Shown in pieces: positions 11,638 to 22,646 of a stretch of 64,000 bases of DNA. The stretch comes from Sambucus nigra (lineage: Eukaryota > Streptophyta > Magnoliopsida > Dipsacales > Adoxaceae), in NCBI GenBank assembly GCA_949130495.1, contig OX422213.1, positions 202,795,660 through 202,859,659 of the forward strand. The letters are read 5' to 3'. Position 1 is the first letter of the stretch, and each line of letters starts with the position of its first letter. Below the pieces are notes generated by a model. The model was not told the origin of the DNA. It was given only the letters and a program-made list of their open reading frames with translations, and did no database searches. Made by a program: the position numbers and the translations under genes.

Positions 11638-12863
11638 ATGGCCCAACTAAAAAAATACAAGTATACTAGGTGTTTGCCCACCAGGGGCGTTGATGGGTTT
11701 TGCTGCGACCAAGAGCGACATTGGTACCACGCACATTTTCACACATCCGAGCGTCCGCTTAGTTACCATTTTGCATGGAACATTGATCATATACCGAGGG
11801 AGGTGCGTGTTCTTTTGCGTCGTTAAGGCGTGGAGCCCTTTCTCGCTACCAACGGGCACATCAACGAAAAGTTGGTCCGTATTTTCTATGCGACATTGGT
11901 AGAGGTGAAGGGGGACGGGCCGATTACTTATGAGGCTATGGTCCGTGGGGTGAGGATTCCTTTCAGCATTTCTGACTTGGCTGACTACATGGATGTGCCA
12001 AACCCCGCTGATTCGATCAATTTTCTGGACGGGAATATCTTCGGCCGTGGGACATTGATAGAGGCTCTTGCACCGACGGAGGCATGGAAAAAGGGTGCTT
12101 TTTGCTCGGAAAAAATGGAGGACTTATCGAGGTTACTTCACTACATCAATGTCCACTATTTTATGGTGATGAACAACCGATCAGAGGTGCATCACAAGCA
12201 CGCCGCATTGATCTACGCATTGATTAATAATTTGGGCAATATCAGCTTACCCAATATCTTTCTGGATATGATGTGCGCGACGACAAAGGAGATAGCTTGG
12301 AGGTATTCCCTTCCTTTTCCTTCCCTTATTACAAAGATCTGTATATCGCACGGTTGCCAAGAGTTTGACGCTGACCTCAAGCACGATCCACTCGGGCTTC
12401 TCTCCAAGGACAATATCTCAAAGATGCTAAAACACGAGTGGGGAAACCGGGAAGCAAAAGACATAGGGTAGAGGTAGCTGATGAGCCCGATGATGAGGAG
12501 GACGAGATTAGGTAGATGGACCAGGGTGAGGGTTCTCATGCGCCACACACTGATTATGATGCCCGCTTTGAGGCATTTCAGGCCATGTAGGACCAGCGTT
12601 TTGAGGAGACCCAGCTCAGGTGGGCTATATGGGAGTCCCGCCTGGACCAGCAGTAGGCCGAGTAGCGGCAGCAGTGGGCATAGTAGCAGGCCGACCAGCG
12701 GCAGGAGTGGGCCTAGCAGAGGCAGGCTAGAGCGCAACACATACACGAGTACAGGATGATGCAGCGGATGATGAGAGATCTTTATTTGCAGCGGCATGAT
12801 TCCGACACAGCGCTACCTCCTCATTTTCAGGACCCTTATGATCTTAGTGGTTCCGGCCACTAG
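11638..12863 (+). pseudogene. F ORF2, resembles the 'putative plant transposon protein' family
   Basis: The frame starts at ATG 11638 (MAQLKKYKYTRCLPTRGV), crosses one TAA at 11824 and stays open to about 12444, where a one-base shift moves it into the frame ending at TAG 12861. The middle part (VKGDGPITYEAMVRG, FSISDLADYMDVPN, NVHYFMVMNNR, HAALIYALINN) resembles plant retroelement-associated proteins often annotated 'putative plant transposon protein' (Pfam PF20167-like). That assignment is from memory and unchecked. The C-terminal tail is acidic, then Q-rich. Within the tail (12513-12716) all seven premature stops are TAG, each one change from the CAG codons around them. Function unknown. 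Confidence 0.6.
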
Positions 12864-15157
12864 GCTACTATTGTACTGGGTCGTTTTTGGCATTCTGGGG
12901 TCGGATATTATATTGTACTTTTTATTTTTTATTCGTATTTCTTTCATTTCACTAGTTGTAATATATTAAGTGATTTTGTATTGAACTTATGAAATCGGAA
13001 ATAAAAATGTAGTTTGTGGATGTTTATTGGATTTTGATCTGTGTGACTTTCCATTTTATAAAATCAAAAAGTTCACCATCAATTTATCTAGTATTTGCAC
13101 TTCACCCCCTCTACATTATTGTGACTTGTGACATAGATTCTCTTAACTTAATACATCGGTACATTTTCTTCCTATGCTTTGTACTAACTTGTTTTGCAGC
13201 TTCTTTTGGACTTGTACTTATGGAGATCGCTACAAATTTGGGTAATATCATTATTTTCCTATCTTTGTGTTGTGTTCTTTAATGGACACATTGGGGACAA
13301 TGCAACATTTAAGTTAGGGGGTGTAGGATATTCTATCCATTTTTCTGTTTAGTCCTTGGATTTGATTACAATTTAGTTACAAAGCATGTTTTTGTTAAAA
13401 ATTTGAAAATTTTCAAAAATATTTTCTTTCTTTTTTCTCCTTTTTTGGGATTTTTGCCCTTGTTTTCGATGATAAATTTTAATAATTGCCCGATCAAATA
13501 GATAATTCAACGATGCATGTTCTCGATTTTAGAAGTTATTAGACTTTAGTCCTAAATCATTAATATTATGAATAACTTCATGAATTAAACTTTATCCCGT
13601 GAGAACATGCACCATTCTTGTTATATTGATTTGGTTTAAGATTTTTATAACTCGGTATGCTTTTGTTGCATTGGATATACTTATACTGATTGATATTAGA
13701 GACTTTTCATCATTTGTGAGTGTATACACTATTCTTTCCTCTTTGACAACGTTACAGTCATTGGTAATCTCTTTGTTCTTTCATTGACCGTTCATTAATT
13801 GAGTTCATACTTGAAATGTGTTACTTGAGCATGATTTTCATATATTATTTTGACTCGAGAATTGCATATACTTTTTGAAATGATCATAGGCCATCTTTGT
13901 ATATCACCCATGTGTCCTTGACCTCACCCTTTATATGTTCCCTAGTCAACCCACTTGAGCCTAAATACTAACCTTTCTTTTCATTACCCAAAATCCCATA
14001 TCCAACTCCAAATTGGAGTTTTATACCATACATATTACCTTACATACCCTTATTTCGATTGTTGCTTGGGATTGAATAATATTGTTGTGTATTGTGGTTG
14101 CAATTTGAGCATGAAAAGAGTAAGAAGTGAAAAGAAAAAGAGTGAAAAGAGTGAAAAAGAGAAAGTTAAAAACAAAAGAAAACAAAAGAAAAAAGTGAGA
14201 AAAAGAAGAAAATAAAAAGAAAGAGAAAGTTCTTTATAGTGTTTGTGTGTGATTCAATAATCCTTGCTACTCTCTCGATTGTTATATCTAATGTTCGTTT
14301 AGAAATCATTTGTCCAATTTTGAAATTGCCCACTTTTTCCCATTTTCTCGAGTTTCATCCCCAAACACTTTGAATCCATATATACATCCCTTTCATTTAG
14401 TACCTTAACCTATCCTACATTACAACCCTATTAAAGTCCTATGTGATCTTAAGAAGATGTAATTCAAAGGTTTAAATAGTTTTGATAATCTGTGAAAATG
14501 CATTTCGCCTCTTTTATATGTGCGGTATCCTTTCACTGAGATTACAATTTTTATTTCCTATATAGCGTTCTTCATCTGTGACATATATGCGGCCTAGTTT
14601 CCCTTTACATTTACTCCTTATGTCCACATGTCCTGTGTGTTACCTCCCTGTTTCAAGTGAATTCATTTGATGAGTGTAATGCCCGTGAGGATTGACTTTT
14701 ATGCATGCTTTGATATTTAGTATCCGATTTATTTAAGTTTTTTTCCAAATCATACTTTGAATATGCTCACTCCCCTCCCACATGTTAAAGTTTCAATTCA
14801 TTGAGGTGCATTCGATAATGTTAATAACTACGGACTTCTCATGTGAATTTGTTTTCTTTGCTAATAACATGTTGAAATCTTGTTCGCATTGTTGAGTTTG
14901 TCGCATGCTTGATTGGGCATATTTTGAGAAAACTATGTGATGTTTGTGGGTACCATCTCTGAAAACCCTAACGAGACGACACTCGTCCACTAGGGTAACC
15001 TAGGGGTTTAACGGCTTATTGCATACGCTAAATGTAATCGAATCACCCGCGAAAATGGCTTTATGCTTTTATACCATATTTTTATACTAATCCTGCTTCT
15101 GGTGCTTGTTGTTCTTGTTGCATCCTATTTCATTGCTAGGGACTAGCAATATGTAAG
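12864..15157 (+). other. F 3' non-coding region with purine tract and hairpins
   Basis: About 2.3 kb with no credible gene. It includes an almost pure purine tract (about 14107-14230), an ACGAG/CTCGT hairpin near 14970-14986, and a TTGCTAG-GGA-CTAGCAA hairpin at 15133-15149. Element E has the same features in the same order. The last stretch before the LTR, 'agttagggggtg', is the polypurine tract (15156-15167). Confidence 0.6.
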
Positions 15158-15167
15158 TTAGGGGGTG

Positions 15168-15417
15168 TGATAATACTCACATATTGCGTATTTTATCTCT
15201 CGATCCTACGCATTTTAGTCTCCTTGGGTGCCTTAATCTCTATATTTAAGACCGTTAACCAAACAATCTCGGTTTATATTGTTAACATGCTATATGAGGT
15301 ATAATTGGGCTTTTATAGTTATTTAGGTACCAAGTATGGGATTTAGACGCATTTCAAGTAATTTTCGTACGCAACTGCACGTTCAAGGGCAATCTGATCA
15401 TTTCACAGCTTGGGAAC
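15168..15417 (+). repeat. F 3' LTR, first part
   Basis: Begins TGATAATACTCAC and matches the start of the 5' LTR until the GGAAC (15413-15417) that was duplicated when B inserted. Continues at 34646. Confidence 0.9.
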
Positions 15418-16724
15418 TGTGACAACCCGCAATCCGAGATAAGGGGTGGCCAGCCCGATACTCAAACGTAACAGGAATCATGGATGGATATCATTCTCAG
15501 CATCACAAATATAAACTGAGTATACGGGAAAACCACCCAATAAATCAGAAAACGGGTTGCCAAAAAGTGTAAAATTTTAAAAAAGCGGTTATGAAAACTT
15601 AAACTAACAACCCAATCTGACAAGCAAGTGGAATTCCAAAAAAAAAAACATATAATATAACTAAAACGAATGTACACAAATGGACCGAATAAGCTGTCGG
15701 TCCACAGCTACATAAGACAACGTACAACAATATAAAATATCTTACATAGTACAATCATTAATCAAATACAAATGTTTGGGCCACACGCCCGAGGGACAAG
15801 ACCCGATCATATCTAGAATAACAAGAATGAAAGCGTCTAATACAACATCCTGTAATAACCCGCAAAATCTTACAGCTCGTCGAAAGTGCAGGGAACTTGG
15901 GAAAGCCAAGTCGGGCGTCCTTGCGGTGGAGCACCTGAGCGGATACAATAATATATATACAACAAGGAAGTAAACCGGTCAGGGCCGGGTTCTACATGAT
16001 TTCTAGAAGAATAAAAAGCATGATAGATATGAACAGTTATACATGAATGATGAGGATGATAATATGATATGCTATCTACAATTTCAAGCAAGGATTGAAG
16101 GTAAAGCACTGTAATTTAAAACCCTTCCTTATTAATACAATTTCCATTTCCTTCAGACATTCCTTATTAGGAATAAAACCAGATATTCGGTTAAGTCAAG
16201 AAGTTATAATTTCTATTCATTAATTAAAACTTCCCATTTTATCTTTCCATTCCTTATTAGGAATATCATTTACATCAAGTGCTCTTTATGGCACATATAT
16301 TGTTCCCGTGCTCTTCCTGGCACATATTTATGCTCTTTATGGCATTTCATACGCTCTTTGTGGCGTTTAACAACCATCAAGTCCAACTTGATGAAAATAT
16401 AGTTATATCCATATACATATAACGATATCTAAGACCGCCCGTCCGGGTTTCCCCACTGTGCGCGCCCCTAAATGACCATCATCTTCCAGGGCCTAACATA
16501 AGACAACCTGGGCACCTATCGGAATACGTCGGGAAGCGGCCATGAGCCTGCGGGGTAGTCAAGACCACACCCGGAATCTCCTACCCATCGCAGAAAAATA
16601 TAACAATAAGCGCTCCCATGGCCTAGGACTATATCCACCCTGCATTCATTAGCCAGGGGGCTTCACCTCACGAGCGAACTTCCCTTATGATGTCATTTAG
16701 AGAGGTGTGTAACAGTAAATTAAC
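15418..16724 (-). repeat. B 3' LTR, distal part (left of A)
   Basis: Corresponds to the LTR 3' portion read on the minus strand and matches 31768 to about 33071. Ends at TTAAC, duplicated by insertion of A. Contains the five-hairpin block at 16279-16393. The small reading frames at 15462-16109 recur in both LTRs only because the LTRs are near-identical. Confidence 0.9.
16279..16393 (-). repeat. Five hairpins in B LTR with covarying stems
   Basis: Read on the plus strand, four inverted repeats have 4-bp stems and 8-base loops. They are GTGC/GCAC (16279-16294), GTGC/GCAC (16308-16323), ATGC/GCAT (16330-16345) and ACGC/GCGT (16351-16366). The loops are variants of TCTTTATG. A fifth hairpin CATCAAGT-CCA-ACTTGATG follows at 16375-16393. 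Stem changes between copies keep the pairing. The same block occurs in the other LTR at 32638-32742. Confidence 0.75.
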
Positions 16725-17784
16725 TGTAACACCCCGTATTTTTGTGCATTTAATATTTAATTAATTCGAAATTTTAAATTACTGGTGTGTTGTAATTTTA
16801 ATTGAATTAATTATGGGAATATATATATTTAAATATTAATCGGGGAATGAATGGTTAATGTTTAGGGAAATTTATTTACTAAGTGAATAGTAATAATTTG
16901 ATTACGTCATTTCGAGTATTAATGACGAGGTATACACTTATCCCAACCGGGAGTCGGTATAGACTAAATGGGGTGTGAGATGAGGATTTTTATAAATTAA
17001 TTCGGATGCCAATTCTGAGTGCGCGATTGAGTCCGGATGGGTCGAGATAGTCAGAAAAGAGTACCCGGGGGTAACAATTGGGTCTCGGGGTATTTTTGGG
17101 CATAGCCGGGCCCACACTGGGGAGTTGGGCCACTTTAATTAAGCCCATTAGGTGAAAAACGGGATTTAGAGTTTTAACCTAAGTGAGGGATTAGGGTATG
17201 GCAGCCAACACAACTTAAGAACCTAGGGTTGAGAGGGGATTTGGGGGAAAACAAATCAAGAGCAAATTTGGGGATTTTGGAGCAAAATCAAGGGACTACT
17301 ACAACGGATCAGACCCTACGAATGATTTCAGGCAAGTGGTTAACTGTTTTGATTCTTAAAGTGTGATAATCAATTCATATCATAGTGATGTGTGTATGAA
17401 AATTCGTTTTGGGTGTGTCACCAAAATCTAAATTGGGTTTTTGTAAATTTATATACCTTAATGAGATTAAGGGGGAGATTGATCGTGTTTTTGATTCTAG
17501 AATGTAGAGGACTGAATTAGATGTTAAAAGCAGTAAGAGTAGATGGTTAATTGCTGTTAAAAACAAATGAAATTCGGATTGGGGGTTTGAAACCCGGATA
17601 ATACCCAAATCGGAAAACCTTGGAATTTATGGTTATTGATGATGAAATTAGGTCTGGGATATGTTTAGACCCTTTCCTTACATGGAGGATGTATTATTTT
17701 TATTTGGGTAAGAGCTTAAATGGAGAATCAAAGCTTAAATTCCCGTCCATGGCTGACAGCGACGGAAGAAGACGAATACAGGAA

Positions 17785-17821
17785 CGATCGATCGATCGAC
17801 GGGGGGGTCGATCGATCGATG
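17785..17821. repeat. Palindrome pair in A 5' LTR
   Basis: Two GATC-repeat palindromes centred near 17792 and 17814 (20-22 bp apart depending on which centre is taken), separated by a run of G. Position is 30% into the LTR, about 35 bp before a TATA-like sequence. Confidence 0.75.
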
Positions 17822-17853
17822 ATGGCGAAATCTGGGCAGTTCGCTCAGTTTAT

Positions 17854-17860
17854 TATATAA
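17854..17860 (+). promoter_or_regulatory. Likely TATA box of A LTR
   Basis: TATATAA in the context 'tattatataaaggg', just downstream of the palindrome pair. If used, transcription would begin about 30 bases later, placing the hairpin arrays in the RNA leader. Inferred from sequence only. Confidence 0.45.
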
Positions 17861-18012
17861 AGGGAAAATTTATTAAAGGGGGAGGTTTCATATATTAATA
17901 AGTGATAAATAATTATGAAACAAATATTTCTAGCAATTATTGGAGATAATAATTGGAACTAGAATGAATTTATGTGGGGCATTTAACGGATGAATTTGAG
18001 AGATTTTATTCC

Positions 18013-18730
18013 AAAAATAGTGAGGTACGGATCAAGTGACTGAATCCGGGTATATTGGTCATGCGACCCCAAGGTAGTGAATTAAGTTTAGAGATAAACT
18101 AAATAATTTGGAGTCAGGATATAGACTCGGGGAATATTTAATTATGGACCAAGTGGGCGAGTCCGGGTATGTTAGTAATTATAGGTAAATATAATTGGGA
18201 AATTTTTGGAGATAAATGTGTGACACATTGTGGGCGAAAAATGTGGGAAAGAAATTATGAGAGATAAAAATGGACCAAGTGAGTGAGTCCGAGTACGTTG
18301 GTTATGTGACACCAAAGTATTAAATTAATGATTGAGATAGAGTAATTAATTTGGAGTCGGAACATAGACTCGGGAAATATTAAGTCACGGTCCAAGTAAG
18401 TGAGTCTGGGGACAATGGTTGAGTGACACCAAGTTATTAAATTAATAAATGTGATAATTAATTTAATTAGAGTCGGATTGTGGACTCGGGTAGTATTAAA
18501 TTAATAAGTGTATTAATTAATTTAATTAGAGTCGGGTGATAGACTCGGGAAGGTATTAAATTAATAAGGGTGTCAATTAATTTAATTGGAGTCGGACCAT
18601 AGACTCGGGGAAAGTATTATATAAACTGAAGAGTGAGTTAAATATATTGGAGTCGGACCATAGACTCGGGAAGACGATAAAATTATTAAGTGAGAAAATT
18701 AACTACATTGAGTCGGGCCACAGACTCAGG
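18013..18730 (+). repeat. Interleaved tandem repeats with seven GAGTC/GACTC hairpins (A 5' LTR)
   Basis: Seven inverted repeats share the 5-base stem GAGTC...GACTC with exactly 8 loop bases, starting at 18111, 18354, 18470, 18529, 18589, 18650 and 18710. The last five are spaced 59-61 bp. Loops vary while stems do not. A second unit beginning 'ggaccaagtgagtgagtccg' alternates with them in the first half. The copy in the 3' LTR lies near 23940-24655, where one downstream base has changed (actcAgg at about 24470). Confidence 0.75.
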
Positions 18731-18738
18731 AAATTTCA

Positions 18739-18970
18739 GGCAGTGTATGGGACTTGAGTATACGGTAGAGCCGGGGTTGATATTATATATATACGGTGTA
18801 GTGATAGTATATATATATACGTGTATATTGTGTGTGATATTAAATTACAGGCAGTGTACGGGATTTTGAGTACACGGTAAAGCCGGGGTTTGTATTATAT
18901 ATATATACGGTGTCGTGATAGTATATATATATATATACGTGTATTTATTGTGCGTGATACTAAATATCAG
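18739..18970 (+). repeat. Two 110-120-bp tandem repeats with TA runs (A 5' LTR)
   Basis: Units start 'ggcagtgta' at 18739 and 18850. Each contains a 'cggtagagccggggtt'-like phrase followed by TATATA tracts and 'acgtgtat'. Counterpart in the 3' LTR near 24664-24895. Confidence 0.8.
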
Positions 18971-19813
18971 TGATTAGATATTTATTAAATTTATATACTC
19001 TAATGCTATCAAGGGAGGTTGCGCGATGTGGGTGAATCTCCTAGCTTGAGGAGTAGGGCGAGTATATCCCCAGGTCATAGTGTCCGGTATATATGGGTGA
19101 GGGATTTATCTCACTTTCAGGGAAGGAATATGACCGCCTCCACTACGTTTATATTTTTGGGCCGAGTTAGTGAGCGATTCCAACTCGGGGAAACTAGGTT
19201 TTGTGAGCACACCTAGTGAGATAGCATTTTAGAGGGAATCATCCGGTGAGGGTAAACTCGGAAGGATGGGTACATGTATGATATATGTGTGGATGTTAGT
19301 AAAGGTACGTATAATATGGTAGTAAATATTATATGTAGGTGATAATACAGTGTGTGATGTATTTACCTTATATAACTCGGGTTACAGTTATATGTTGTTA
19401 AGTAATGAGAAATTAATTAAGTTATTCATTTGTGGGAATAATACAGTGGGTGATGTATTTACTTTATATAACTTGTGATACGGTTATATGTTACTATTTA
19501 AGAGGAATTAATTAGGTTAATTGTGAAATAACTTATAATTCAAAGAATCATTATACTCGGGTTAGAGTAGTAGGGAAAGGGAAGGTTATACCAGAACTAG
19601 TTGGACGGGGTAGTACAACTAGGTGGGGTTAAAGTAATCGGTAGGTGTGCACAATAGTGGAGGGGTGAGAATGTCCACAAGGGAGTGCGACACTAACTTA
19701 AATATGAAGCGCATTCATGCATTTTATATTACTGCAGTTAATTCACTTGCTAAATATTTTCAAAATGTTTTGGGTTCTAACCCTTGCTATAAAAATATTT
19801 TCAAAACCTTTTA

Positions 19814-19835
19814 GGTGTCCAGCCACAGGGACGCC
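19814..19835 (+). repeat. Conserved LTR hairpin GGTGTCC/GGACGCC (A)
   Basis: GGTGTCC, an 8-base loop and GGACGCC can pair over 7 bp with one G-U. The same element occurs at 25741-25762 (A 3' LTR), 51236-51257 (C 5' LTR), 56758-56779 (C 3' LTR, weakened) and 62384-62405 (D). Confidence 0.6.
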
Positions 19836-20297
19836 AGAATTGATATTCTATTCCAGGGACACGGAGCTGCGGCATATGTGGATGCTAGCAGGAGTTTGGG
19901 TTAGGCGCATCATTCATTCATTCCTAGAGTAGGAATCTTGTATCAGTTTCAGTTTCATTTAGGGCTTGTCGCCCAGACTTCTCAGTAAAATTTTCAGGTG
20001 TTGAATATTTGTATATGGTTTAATTCTTTGGTGGCCGGTGATTTATTCGACATGTTGTGTAATTACGATTCAGTTTCTTTTCATTCAGTTGTGTGAATGG
20101 TTTATATTTTAATTCCGCATGTACTGTTTTGGTCTTATTTAAAAAGTTAATATTGGCACCAGCTTTTGGAATACTAGGTGGATAGTAAGTTTTAAAAAGT
20201 TTTCGACAGTGATGCTAAGGATGATCCAACTGGTATTCCTGTTTTAATTTGGTATAGGACTGATCACCCGGTATTTTATTAGGCGGGGTGTCACAGA

Positions 20298-20309
20298 TGG
20301 TATCAGAGC
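20298..20309 (+). other. A primer binding site (tRNA-iMet)
   Basis: TGGTATCAGAGC two bases after the LTR end, complementary to the 3' end of plant initiator tRNA-Met. Same arrangement as in C and B. Confidence 0.92.
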
Positions 20310-20480
20310 ATCAGGTTCTAGTGTCCTTAGGATCTGTGCGGCTTTTCACGTTTCAGCTTAGCAATCTTTGATATAGAGCCCTATCATAGGATTGTTGTAT
20401 TCTCATACGTATGCGCATATACGTTCTTCTGCGGAGTTTATATTTGAGAGTGAACTCATACAAATTCGATTCTCATTCCA

Positions 20481-21600
20481 ATGACGCCCAAGAGAGTGAG
20501 AGCAGCTGGGGCAGCAGGGGGAGTTGAGACCAGGGAGGCTCATCAGGAACAAGAGTTACCGCAGCTACGGCCAGAGGTGATTTAGGCAGCGCAAATAATT
20601 GAATTGGTAGCGCATGAAATTTAAGCGACGGTGGTCGCAATGGGAAGGTACTTTCCACGGGATCAACCACAAGTGTTAGTGGCACCAGATGTTCAGGCCC
20701 ACCCGGGGCCGTCGGGGTGGTAGCAAGTGTGTGAGGTTGTTCACCAGAGTCTCGAGGGGGTTCAGCTGTAGTGCTACCGTGTTAGTGGATGAGAGATATC
20801 CAGCATCACCTGTGAATGGTAGATTACAATAAGGTGCAGAAGCATAGGCAAGCCACTTTTAGTTTAGTGGGAGCAATGCTACTGTGGTGGGAGTCGATCA
20901 CCACAGTTGAGGAAAGGGACACACTAACTATTGCAGAGTTTTGGGTGCGGTCTGACCGCAAGTAAATTTTCCTCCAGCGGGTGAGACCGAAATGAGGAGA
21001 AAATTTTATGAGGTGACTCAGGGAGACCGTTCAGTGGTCGATTACGAGGAAGAATTTACTCGGTTGGCAAATTTTATGCCGGATGAGGTAAGATATGCAG
21101 AAAGAAAGAAAGCAAGGGTTATGAATGGGTTAGTCTAGAGAATCAGACAACATTCAATTGGAAATTCCACATTAGTAGATCATACTGATGTCGCTAAAAC
21201 AGCACTTCTGCACTGTCAGGAATATTGCTTCCATGTGAAAGGAAGCAAGAGGGAAGTGGAAACCAGCCTGTCGGATGGAGCAGGAGGGAACAGTACCATG
21301 GGGTATCCCAGCTTCAGACAGGGAGAGATCAGGAGCAGGGTTCCCGGCGGGGAAATCATGCCAAACGATTTAAAACTGGAGGCTATCGACAAGATGGCCA
21401 GCAAGGAAGGGATTAGTGGCAGGGTGAAAATTTTGAGGTGTTTCGTTTGTGGGGAAGCGGGACACCTGAAGAGGGAGTGCCCTCAGCGAGACAAGGGTCA
21501 ACTACAGGATGAGGTCCTGGATGTACAGCCACTATAGCAAGTCATGGATGTGTTCGGGCAGAGGGAAGTTGCTCCGGAACCCGAGGATCGGCTGTTGTAG
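20481..21600 (+). pseudogene. A gag, broken
   Basis: Begins MTPKRVRAAGAAGG at 20481, a start shared in style with the B and C gags. In the core, MRRKFYEVTQGDRSVVDYE and EEFTRLANFMPDEVRYAE match the gypsy retrotransposon gag family, followed by a CCHC zinc knuckle (CFVCGEAGHLKREC, near 21440-21481). Stops include TAG codons near 20584, 20719 and 21136, and at least one frameshift lies between about 20700 and 20990. The LTRs are almost identical yet gag is badly damaged, so much of the damage probably predates this insertion. Confidence 0.8.
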
Positions 21601-22631
21601 ATAGAATATGGAGGTAATTATCTTTTATCCTATGGGCATGGGGTATGTTTGGAGTGACAAGGAGGGTGTCACAAAATAAGACTTATTTTCACTAGAGTTC
21701 GCAGACGAGTCGAACTTAGTGGGTGCGTTGGCAGTAACAGCCATCGTATGTGAATAAACTTTTCGTGGGGTAGCGGAGTTTTTGGTGTTCTTCACGGGAG
21801 AGTGAAGGTGTAAACTGAGTGAAGGTTTGAATTATGCGAGGGATTTATATTTTTGAGAAATATGGGAGTAGGGCTGATTACTATTCCCAAATATCGACTG
21901 GATAGCGATGGATTTGAACTATTGTGGATAGTGGGGTAAAGTTTTGGTGTTCGTAACACCAGGGTATAATTGGTACTAGGTATCAATTGAGAGGGCGTCT
22001 AGCCTATATATATGTGTGTATATATGTTGTATTGCGTGGTGCGATAGCACATAGTGAGGTTTTGTGTTCTCACATTTTTCCCGGTAAGTGGGGATGTTCA
22101 CTGAAATGAATCAGGGTGGTTAAATTTATTTTCGAGCAAAGAGAGATAGTTCGGGGTTTATTTTGCGCAAGGACTAGTGGTAGTAAGGGCGCGGTATTTC
22201 ATGTTGTCTTCGGTAGCATAAGGGTAAACGTATATACTTTTGCGTTGAGAGACAAGTATTTTGGGGAGAGGTTTGAACGTTAGCACATGGGTTGGGTACC
22301 CGGGCGGTATATATATATATGTATATGTGATATGACTACGGGTTCGAAGATTATATTGCGGGTTAAGACTAGCATAGTAGGGTAACTTTCGTGCGATAAG
22401 AGCGCGGGGATAGGGTGTATGGGCACCCGAGTTAATTAAGGCAAAATTTTGTGCGGTTAAGCACGGGTATCGGGTGTATGGGCGCCCTGGTAAAGTTAAA
22501 TGCATACTTGTGTAACGTATGGTTAGAATTGGATGGGATAGATATAGCGGGCTTGGAGGCACTTGACTAGTGAGTAATATGTGAATACTGGAACACTAGG
22601 TTTATCTTAATTTCGAGGACGAAATTCCTTT
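21601..22631 (+). other. A internal, non-coding, with duplicated hairpins
   Basis: No pol motif. Near the end, two imperfect ~55-bp copies (22391-22440 and 22451-22500) each hold a GTGC...GCRC hairpin followed by GGGTG-TATGGG-CRCCC. Differences between copies keep pairing through G-U pairs. Element C has a similar but single copy near 53888-53930. Confidence 0.55.
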
Positions 22632-22646
22632 GTAAGGGGGGAAGTA
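22632..22646 (+). other. A polypurine tract
   Basis: 'gtaaggggggaagta' immediately before the 3' LTR, the plus-strand priming site. Confidence 0.85.

Larger units (their letters stand above)
16725..20295 (+). repeat. A 5' LTR
   Basis: 3571-bp LTR. In order: a palindrome pair (17785-17821), a likely TATA box (17854-17860), interleaved tandem repeats with hairpins (about 18010-18730), two 110-120-bp repeats with TA runs (18739-18970), a conserved hairpin (19814-19835) and the terminal GGTGTCACA. The reading frames 17620-17898 and 19717-19932 recur in the 3' LTR and I do not regard them as genes. Confidence 0.95.

Noticed and set aside
12213..12797. 194-codon minus-strand frame
   Set aside because: Antisense to F ORF2. 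It stays open because the sense strand's TAG/CAG-rich tail gives few stops in that frame.
17620..17898. 92-codon reading frame identical in both A LTRs (also 23545-23823)
   Set aside because: Identity simply reflects young LTRs. The frame runs through the palindromes and a TATA-like site, and no related frame is kept in C beyond the RSID text forced by GATC repeats.
19717..19932. 71-codon frame repeated at 25644-25859, with shorter relatives in C
   Set aside because: It covers the conserved LTR hairpin. The C copies are disrupted and start differently. No coding signal.
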